This document shows, in pieces, positions 58,489 to 64,000 of a stretch of DNA of 64,000 nucleotides (the first letter of the stretch is position 1; every line of letters starts with the position of its first letter). The position numbers and the translations under genes were made by a program. The notes under the pieces are model-generated. The model had not been told where the DNA came from. It saw nothing but the letters and a program-made list of their open reading frames with translations, and did no database searches. Source of the stretch: Prevotella sp. UBA2742 (GTDB lineage: Bacteria > Bacteroidota > Bacteroidia > Bacteroidales > Bacteroidaceae); NCBI GenBank assembly GCA_002353485.1, contig DEJS01000022.1, forward strand, positions 75,448 to 139,447, given 5' to 3'.

Positions 58489-58584
58489 ATGAAAAAGTTT
58501 ATTAGTAAATGGCTTAGAAGCGAGGCTTACATAGAGTATTGTCTGAACATGGCAAGAATGTATAATTACCGCCCCGCAAATTAA
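58489..58584 (+). CDS. 31-residue small protein of unknown function
   Basis: A short ORF (starts MKKFISKWLRSEAYIEYCLN, ends in RPAN) with its own perfect promoter (58378-58409), a leader of about 75 bases ending in a purine-rich GAAAGGG stretch 8 bases before the ATG, and a strong terminator just after the stop. The peptide is basic and amphipathic with aromatic residues and one Cys; it is not a clear membrane segment. The layout of promoter, leader, ORF and terminator speaks for a real small gene, though an RNA function of the transcript cannot be excluded. I do not recognise the family. Confidence 0.6.
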   Translation: MKKFISKWLRSEAYIEYCLNMARMYNYRPAN

Positions 58585-58586
58585 AT

Positions 58587-58628
58587 AACGGATTGAATGC
58601 GAAAAGCTTTCAATCCGTTTTTATTTAC
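58587..58628. terminator. Bidirectional terminator after the small gene
   Basis: AACGGATTGAA (58587-58597) and TTCAATCCGTT (58609-58619), a perfect 11-bp stem with an 11-base loop, followed by TTTTTATTT on the plus strand. It also serves the converging lipoprotein gene, whose stop is at 58625. Confidence 0.85.
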
Positions 58629-59044
58629 TTCATTCGCCACTCCCCGTCGACTTCAACCATAGGAACAACTATCTCCTCTTGTGTGGAGTCACCATAACAA
58701 AGTATAAGGAAAGCCTTGACCTCCTGCTCTACATGTGTAGTATCAGCAAGCAAGGAGGTATTGTCTGAGATGCGTACATCGTTCAGCCCGCCATGTTTCT
58801 CTTGAATATCTTTATGATAGTTTTCTATGGCCTTCAGTAGCTGTTCGCAATAGTCGGCAGGAAGATTCTCAACACCTGCCTTGCCTTCCATGAACCGTAT
58901 GGCATCGCCCTTTGACAATAGTTCATAATATTTCTGGGCAGCAGTGGCGGCCTTCCACTCACGGGTAACACCAGAGCATGCCAGTAGCAAAGCAACTGTC
59001 AATACAGAAAATGACTTTAAAACTATAGAACAGAATGACTTCAC
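58625..59044 (-). CDS. Small lipoprotein (DUF4878-like)
   Basis: A 139-residue lipoprotein with lipobox LLLAC (Cys23). The mature part has the mixed helix/strand pattern of the DUF4878/NTF2-like group (AAQKYYELLSKGDAIRFM ... EVKAFLILCYGDSTQEEIVVPMVEVDGEWRM), a fold often used for small-molecule or peptide binding. No enzyme motif is seen. It begins two bases after the der stop, so it is the last gene of the yceD-rpmF-fabH-era-der run and ends at the bidirectional terminator. Confidence 0.8.
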   Translation of the reverse strand: MKSFCSIVLKSFSVLTVALLLACSGVTREWKAATAAQKYYELLSKGDAIRFMEGKAGVENLPADYCEQLLKAIENYHKDIQEKHGGLNDVRISDNTSLLADTTHVEQEVKAFLILCYGDSTQEEIVVPMVEVDGEWRMK

Positions 59045-59046
59045 CG

Positions 59047-60360
59047 CTATTTCTGGCGAATAAAAACGTTAATAGGTGTACCTGTCAATGTCCAGTTATC
59101 ACGCAACTTATTCTCTAAGAAACGACGATAGGCTTCCTTAACATACTGTGGCAGATTGGCATAAAACACAAAGGTTGGTATCTGAGTATCAGGAACCTGT
59201 GACACATACTTAATCTTGATATATTTACCTTTGATAGAAGGAGGCGGAGTCTGTTCTATAATAGGCAACATTACCTCATTAAGCTTTGAAGTGCCTATCT
59301 TTATTGTACGATTAAGATATACTTGCTTAGCCGTCTCAAGAACCTTAAAGATACGTTGCTTGGTAACGGCAGAAGCGAAGATAATAGGGAAGTCAACAAA
59401 TGGAGCCATACGCTGACGAATGGCATTCTCAAAGGTCTTGATAGCCACCTGTGACTTATCTTCTACAAGATCCCACTTGTTGACAACAACCACCAGGCTC
59501 TTATTATTCTTTTGGATAAGTTGGAAGATATTCATGTCTTGAGCCTCTATGCCACGTGTAGCATCAATCATCAGAATACAGACGTCAGAGTTCTCAATGG
59601 CACGTATAGAACGCATGACAGAGTAAAACTCCAAGTCTTCAGTAACCTTATTCTTACGACGGATACCTGCTGTATCGACTAAGTAAAAGTCGAAGCCAAA
59701 CTTATCATACTTAGTATAAATACTGTCACGAGTAGTACCGGCAATGTCGGTTACAATGTTACGGTCTTCGCCAATAAAAGCGTTGATAATGCTCGATTTT
59801 CCGGCGTTGGGGCGTCCCACAACGGCAAAACGCGGAGTACCATCCTGCAAATCATCTGCAACATCAGCCTTCAGCTTGGTAAGAACAAAGTCAAGAAGGT
59901 CGCCTGTTCCAGAACCTGTAGCAGCACTGACACAAAAGGGGTCGCCCAGACCAAGCTTATAAAACTCGTACTGCCCATAGAGATCCTTGCCGTCGTCGGC
60001 TTTGTTAGCAACTAATACGACAGGAAGCTTAGAACGCCGCAGAATGAGTGCCACGTCCTGATCCAAGTCGGTCAGTCCATTCTTGATGTCAACAAGGAAC
60101 AATACCAGGTCAGCTTCCTCGGTAGCGACAATGACCTGTTTGCGAATTTCCTCCTCGAAAATATCGTCTGAATTAACAACCCAGCCACCTGTATCCACAA
60201 CTGAGAACTCTCGCCCGTTCCACTCACATTTACCGTATTGCCGATCACGTGTGGTACCAGCTTCATCACTCACAATGGCCTGACGTGAGTTGGTCAGCCT
60301 GTTAAATAAGGTAGACTTGCCCACATTAGGGCGTCCTACTATCGCTACTAAGTTTGACAT
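59047..60360 (-). CDS. der: GTPase Der (EngA)
   Basis: A 437-residue GTPase with two consecutive G domains, essential for 50S ribosomal subunit assembly. G1 motifs are GRPNVGKST (about 9-17) and GRPNAGKSS (about 180-188); G3 and G4 motifs are DTGGW/DTAGI and NKAD/NKWD. A KH-like C-terminal domain follows (about 355-437). I use the ATG at 60360, since the first codons of the longer reading overlap the era stop. It sits between era and the small lipoprotein gene, spaced by one and two bases. Confidence 0.97.
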   Translation of the reverse strand: MSNLVAIVGRPNVGKSTLFNRLTNSRQAIVSDEAGTTRDRQYGKCEWNGREFSVVDTGGWVVNSDDIFEEEIRKQVIVATEEADLVLFLVDIKNGLTDLDQDVALILRRSKLPVVLVANKADDGKDLYGQYEFYKLGLGDPFCVSAATGSGTGDLLDFVLTKLKADVADDLQDGTPRFAVVGRPNAGKSSIINAFIGEDRNIVTDIAGTTRDSIYTKYDKFGFDFYLVDTAGIRRKNKVTEDLEFYSVMRSIRAIENSDVCILMIDATRGIEAQDMNIFQLIQKNNKSLVVVVNKWDLVEDKSQVAIKTFENAIRQRMAPFVDFPIIFASAVTKQRIFKVLETAKQVYLNRTIKIGTSKLNEVMLPIIEQTPPPSIKGKYIKIKYVSQVPDTQIPTFVFYANLPQYVKEAYRRFLENKLRDNWTLTGTPINVFIRQK

Positions 60361-60361
60361 A

Positions 60362-61267
60362 TTATTCCGGGTTATATCCAAATAAGTCTAATTCATGCTG
60401 GTTTGAACGCCAGTCCTTATCGACCTTTACAAAGGTCTCCAAATAGATGGGCTTTTGGAAGAACTTCTCCAAAGCCTTACGAGCCTCGGTAGACACCTTC
60501 TTCAGAGCAATACCTTGATGGCCAATGATAATGCCTTTCTGGGTGTCACGCTCGACATAAATGACAGCATTGATATGGATGAGCTTCTCGGTCTCCTTAA
60601 AACGTTCCACACGAACCTCTACAGAATAGGGAATCTCTTTGTCGTAGTAAAGCAGTATTTTCTCGCGAATAATTTCCGATACGAAGAAACGCGCAGGCTT
60701 ATCAGTTAGCTGATCCTTGTCGAAATAGGCAGGACTCACCGGTAACAGCTCTTTGATACGTTTCAATAGCAAATCAGTGCCAAACTTATTCTTAGCAGAA
60801 ATGGGTAATATCTCTGCATTTGGCAACAACGTGTGCCAACGTCCGACTATGGCATCAAGCTGTTTCTGAGAGCTTTGGTCTTTAGAAGAACTTTGAAGTT
60901 CATCTATCTTGTTAATGAGCAGGATAACGGGAATAGTCATCTGCTGCACCTTCTCCAGAAAGTCTATATTCTTCTCCGGATTCTCGACCACATCAGTTAC
61001 ATATAATAAGACATCAGCATCCTGCAAAGCCGAGACAGAGAAAGCAAGCATAGACTCTTGCAGCTTATAGTTAGGTTTCAACACGCCTGGAGTGTCGGAG
61101 AACACTATCTGCATGTCGTCAGTATTGACAATGCCCATAATGCGATGACGCGTCGTCTGTGCTTTAAACGTCGCAATCGAAATACGCTCACCAACCAACT
61201 GGTTCATGAGCGTACTTTTACCTACGTTGGGATTACCAACAATATTAACAAACCCTGCTTTATGCAT
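60362..61267 (-). CDS. era: GTPase Era
   Basis: A 301-residue GTPase that binds the 3' end of 16S rRNA and assists 30S assembly. G1 is GNPNVGKST (about 10-18), the switch region is TTRHRIMGI, G3 is DTPG and G4 is NKID. The C-terminal KH domain contains GIIIGHQGIALKK with the GxxG loop. I start it at the ATG at 61267; the longer reading would lie inside fabH. The start overlaps the fabH stop by eight bases, a tight operon arrangement. Confidence 0.97.
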   Translation of the reverse strand: MHKAGFVNIVGNPNVGKSTLMNQLVGERISIATFKAQTTRHRIMGIVNTDDMQIVFSDTPGVLKPNYKLQESMLAFSVSALQDADVLLYVTDVVENPEKNIDFLEKVQQMTIPVILLINKIDELQSSSKDQSSQKQLDAIVGRWHTLLPNAEILPISAKNKFGTDLLLKRIKELLPVSPAYFDKDQLTDKPARFFVSEIIREKILLYYDKEIPYSVEVRVERFKETEKLIHINAVIYVERDTQKGIIIGHQGIALKKVSTEARKALEKFFQKPIYLETFVKVDKDWRSNQHELDLFGYNPE

Positions 61268-62270
61268 CTTTTTGTCCGTCGTAAGCCCATTTATAATACA
61301 ATGCTCCATGTACAAATCCTGCACCAAAGGCAGTAAGTATCATGTTATCTCCTTTTTTTAGCAGATGTTCATTCTCCCATATAGCAAGAGGAATCGTAGC
61401 TGCAGAAGTATTGCCAAAGTGCTCAATATTCACCATTACCTGTTCCATAGGCAACTCTAAGCGTTTGGCCACTGCTTCTATGATGCGCATGTTAGCCTGA
61501 TGGGGCACTACCCACTGGATGTTCTCCTTGTTAAGATGGTTGCGCTCAGCAATCAATGCACAGTCGTCACTCATATTGGTTACGGCATAGCGGAATACTG
61601 TGCGTCCCTCTTGATAGAGATAGTGCAGGCGATGGTCAACAGTAAAGTGACTTGACGGACTGACAGAGCCGCCAGCTTTTACATGCAAGAAAGGGAGCCC
61701 CTTTCCATCAGCACGGAAATAGGAGTCGCGCAGTCCTAAGTCCTCTTCTTCTGTTGCTTCCATCAGCACAGCCCCTGCACCGTCGCCAAACAAAGGACAA
61801 GTAGCACGGTCCTTGTAGTCTGTTACTGACGACATTTTGTCAGCACCAATAACAATAATTTTCTTGTAGCGCCCACACTGTATCATTGCCGATGCAACGT
61901 CGAGTGTATAGATGAATCCACAGCAGGCAGCCCAGAAGTCGAAAGCAAAAGCATTCTTCAATCCTAACTTTCCTAGCACGATACTCGCTGTGGAGGGGAA
62001 CTGATAATCAGCTGTCGAAGTGGTAACAATAACAGCGTCAATAGTATCAGGATCAACGCCAGTCTTCTGCAACAGCTGCTTGGCTGCCTTACGAGCCATA
62101 TAGCTGGTGCCAAGCCCCTCCTCTGACAGGATACGTCTCTCCTTAATACCAACGCGAGTCATAATCCACTCATCATTGGTGTCTACCATGCGCGACAGTT
62201 CCTCATTGTTCAGAACATAGTCAGGCACGTAGCCACCAACGCCAGTGATTATCGCATTAATTTTGCTCAT
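61260..62270 (-). CDS. fabH: Beta-ketoacyl-ACP synthase III
   Basis: Starts fatty-acid synthesis by condensing acetyl-CoA or a branched acyl-CoA with malonyl-ACP. The 336-residue thiolase-fold protein has the active-site Cys in AACCGF (Cys116, where most homologues read AACSGF), His in VVPHQAN (about 254) and Asn in FGNTSAAT (about 284). The presence of a Bacteroidetes with branched fatty acids would fit use of branched primers, but this cannot be read from the sequence. It follows rpmF without a gap (stop and start share a base) and precedes era. Confidence 0.96.
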   Translation of the reverse strand: MSKINAIITGVGGYVPDYVLNNEELSRMVDTNDEWIMTRVGIKERRILSEEGLGTSYMARKAAKQLLQKTGVDPDTIDAVIVTTSTADYQFPSTASIVLGKLGLKNAFAFDFWAACCGFIYTLDVASAMIQCGRYKKIIVIGADKMSSVTDYKDRATCPLFGDGAGAVLMEATEEEDLGLRDSYFRADGKGLPFLHVKAGGSVSPSSHFTVDHRLHYLYQEGRTVFRYAVTNMSDDCALIAERNHLNKENIQWVVPHQANMRIIEAVAKRLELPMEQVMVNIEHFGNTSAATIPLAIWENEHLLKKGDNMILTAFGAGFVHGALYYKWAYDGQKDA

Positions 62271-62458
62271 TATTCTGCGACTTCGTCCATAACAATAGCT
62301 ATCTTACCACGATAGTAGCCACATGTGGGACATACGGTGTGGTAGATGTGATAGGCACCACAATTAGGACATACAGCCAATGTGGGAGCTACTGCCTTGT
62401 CATGAGTACGACGCTTTGCGGTACGAGTGTTCGATTGTCTTCTTTTAGGATGTGCCAT
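62270..62458 (-). CDS. rpmF: 50S ribosomal protein L32
   Basis: A 62-residue ribosomal protein of the large subunit. It starts MAHPKRRQSNTRTAKRR and has a zinc-ribbon with two CxxC pairs (CPNCGAYH ... CPTCGYY). This is a Cys-plus form of L32. It lies between yceD and fabH, as in many bacteria, and its stop codon shares one base with the fabH start. Confidence 0.97.
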   Translation of the reverse strand: MAHPKRRQSNTRTAKRRTHDKAVAPTLAVCPNCGAYHIYHTVCPTCGYYRGKIAIVMDEVAE

Positions 62459-62480
62459 AGTTCTATTAACTTTTTAATGT

Positions 62481-63008
62481 TTAATCTTTAATGTTTAATT
62501 TGCTCAGTGCACTCCAACGAGGGTCTACGGGCCCTGCCTCCTCTTCGCTGCTTCGGACAGCGCCGCTCAGTTCTTTCAACTTCTGCGTCATCGCACTATT
62601 GCATTTTCCAGGTGCATGAACGTGCTTGATAGGGATGGCCAGCATCGTAAACTCATAGATAAACCACGACATGTCGAGTATTCCTTCGTTCTCGTCAATA
62701 GTCACAGTATCATCGTCTTCGTTATATGTGTCGCCCAGCTTTACAATCAGTTTATTGTCTGCCTCTATAGGCTGATCCATGTCATCAAGACAACGGTCAC
62801 AACTGACAGTAACTGTGCCTTGGGTGTGGAACAGGATTTCGAAAAAGCCAGTCATCTTGCGTATAGACACCGACACATGCAATGTACCATGTTCCAACTG
62901 AGACCCTTCCAGAGTCTTAAAGAAGTCGTCGCAAAGGTCGAACTCGAATGTGGTTTCTGTCTCCTTCAACCCTTTTAAGTCTATCTTATAAGTCTCCAAA
63001 CTACACAT
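62481..63008 (-). CDS. yceD: YceD/DUF177 protein (23S rRNA accumulation protein)
   Basis: A 175-residue YceD-family protein, linked in other bacteria to large-subunit rRNA processing and almost always encoded just before rpmF. The diagnostic CDRCLD (Cys-x-x-Cys) is at about 96-101; the C-terminus PRWSALSKL also matches the family. I choose ATG at 63008 over the GTG at 63014. A TAACTTTG box at 63029-63036 lies 20 bases upstream, so it probably begins the yceD-rpmF-fabH-era-der run. Confidence 0.88.
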   Translation of the reverse strand: MCSLETYKIDLKGLKETETTFEFDLCDDFFKTLEGSQLEHGTLHVSVSIRKMTGFFEILFHTQGTVTVSCDRCLDDMDQPIEADNKLIVKLGDTYNEDDDTVTIDENEGILDMSWFIYEFTMLAIPIKHVHAPGKCNSAMTQKLKELSGAVRSSEEEAGPVDPRWSALSKLNIKD

Positions 63009-63144
63009 AGTCACACTTTAACAGGGTGCAAAGTTACTAAAAAAATAACAATAACGGAGTATGAATTAAGAAAATTTTCGCTTTTTATTGAAAATCAGCT
63101 ACTAACGACATTCTACTTTGCACACAAACACTGTATAATGTGCA

Positions 63145-64000
63145 TTATTTCTGCATTTCAATACGGAACGTAGTACCTTTACCTAACTCTGACTCTTTTA
63201 CAAAGATTCGACCACTATGGTACTCTTCCACTATGCGACGAGCTAACGAAAGGCCCAGTCCCCAACCTCGCTTCTTAGTTGTAAAGCCAGGAGTAAATAC
63301 AGCATTAATATCCTTTTTCTTAATTCCTTTTCCAGTATCTTGCACCTCTATCACCACTCGTCGTGGATAATCTTCCAGTGTAAGCTTTATGACACCTTTT
63401 CCTTCCATTGCATCTACTGCATTCTTACAGAGGTTCTCTATAACCCACTCAAAAAGAGAAGCATTCATTTTCACAACAACATCATGGTTTGGGAAGTTAC
63501 AAACCATCTTAACTTGATTTGAAGTACGACGGTCCATATATTCCACAACATGTTCCAACACCTCATTCATACTTGACTCTACAGGTTCAGGAAGAGACCC
63601 TATCTTTGAAAAACGCTCTGCTATCAACTGCAAACGTTTAACATCCTTATCCATCTCGGGAAGCAATTCATCTTCCGGATACTGTTCCTTCAGCATCTCC
63701 ACCCATGCCATCAGGCTTGACACTGGTGTCCCCAGTTGATGGGCTGTCTCTTTTGATAAGCCAACCCATACTTTGTTTTGTTCAGCCCGCTTCGATGACA
63801 ATAATGCAAAAATGGCAACGACGACAAATATAAGGACAACACCCAGTTGTACATATGGCCATGCTGACAGACGCTTCAACATGATTGATTCATCATAACA
63901 AACCAACTGTGAGCCCACACGAATTGTATCCCCAGCCCGTACCATACGCTGTACATATTCCCCCAGGGTTACCGTATCCTTAATATTACGATAGTCATCT
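63145..64000 (-). CDS. Sensor histidine kinase (partial, runs off the window)
   Basis: The C-terminal part of a two-component sensor kinase; the frame stays open to the right edge, so the N-terminus is missing. Present are one membrane segment (about 50 residues in from the edge: YVQLGVVLIFVVVAIFALL), the H-box region with ETAHQLGTPVSSL, the N-box NLCKNAVDAM, G1 DTGKGI and G2 GWGLGLSLARRI. The HATPase domain appears complete. The histidine is followed by QLGTP rather than the more common ELRTP, a variant seen in Bacteroidetes kinases. Its signal and response regulator are not visible. GC is low here. Confidence 0.88.
   Translation of the reverse strand, partial: DDYRNIKDTVTLGEYVQRMVRAGDTIRVGSQLVCYDESIMLKRLSAWPYVQLGVVLIFVVVAIFALLSSKRAEQNKVWVGLSKETAHQLGTPVSSLMAWVEMLKEQYPEDELLPEMDKDVKRLQLIAERFSKIGSLPEPVESSMNEVLEHVVEYMDRRTSNQVKMVCNFPNHDVVVKMNASLFEWVIENLCKNAVDAMEGKGVIKLTLEDYPRRVVIEVQDTGKGIKKKDINAVFTPGFTTKKRGWGLGLSLARRIVEEYHSGRIFVKESELGKGTTFRIEMQK

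Larger units (their letters stand above)
58305..58624. other. 320-base region holding a stand-alone small gene
   Basis: The first part (58305-58377) shows no gene. A consensus promoter, a 75-base leader, a 31-codon ORF and a bidirectional terminator fill 58378-58628. Confidence 0.75.

Overview
The window looks like a chromosomal segment of a Prevotella-type member of the Bacteroidales. This rests on the promoter style (TTTG, about 20 bases, TAnnTTTG, found repeatedly), a fused SecDF, the type IX secretion pair PorU/PorV, DUF4271 next to hemD, an Oar-like TonB-dependent receptor, and several secreted proteins ending in a Prevotella-style tail such as GKKVVVK. It contains no rRNA, CRISPR array, phage or transposase gene. 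The only RNA gene I can identify is tRNA-Gln. GC content is high (about 60%) over roughly 2-25 kb and clearly lower over the last 6 kb.

Layout. 0-7 kb: ribD on the minus strand; a low-GC patch with an orphan nucleotidyltransferase and a nuclease remnant; then a plus-strand run of three secreted or lipid-anchored proteins coupled to prmC, recX and a comF-like gene. 7-12 kb: a secreted alpha-amylase with CBM26, two glycosyltransferases, and an unexplained structured-RNA locus. 12-18 kb: a minus-strand run FAH-family hydrolase, porU, porV, ispF. 18-26 kb: secreted proteins, a MaoC-like hydratase, a GC-chimeric secreted protein with an odd upstream region, a SpoU methyltransferase, a lipoprotein / ECF sigma / anti-sigma-barrel cassette, and a serpin lipoprotein. 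26-38 kb: housekeeping genes (secDF, endonuclease/phosphatase, rhomboid, HU, SDR, tRNA-Gln, tyrS, yidD, rnpA, hemD, DUF4271, metK). 38-51 kb: a 1,820-residue secreted repeat protein, a strand-asymmetric intergenic region, an M16 peptidase and a TonB-dependent receptor. 51-58 kb: Na/Pi cotransporter, nucleoside kinase, lptB, a second ECF sigma cassette, and mlaE-mlaF. 58-64 kb: a stand-alone 31-codon gene with its own promoter and terminator, then the run yceD-rpmF-fabH-era-der-lipoprotein and a partial histidine kinase.

The genes form a few functional groups. PorU and PorV would export and anchor the amylase and the other proteins with C-terminal sorting-like tails. SecDF, LptB, MlaE/MlaF, YidD and the TonB receptor belong to envelope biogenesis and transport. 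Two ECF sigma cassettes probably sense the envelope. RpmF, FabH, Era and Der form a conserved ribosome/lipid cluster. The most interesting unexplained elements are the structured non-coding locus at 11.5-11.8 kb, the 31-residue gene at 58.4-58.6 kb, the chimeric gene and upstream region at 20.0-21.6 kb, and the inverted-repeat plus T-free purine tract at 44.4-44.6 kb.

All calls come from reading the sequence. No database search or folding program was run. Promoter, terminator and ncRNA calls rest on motif and base-pairing inspection only.
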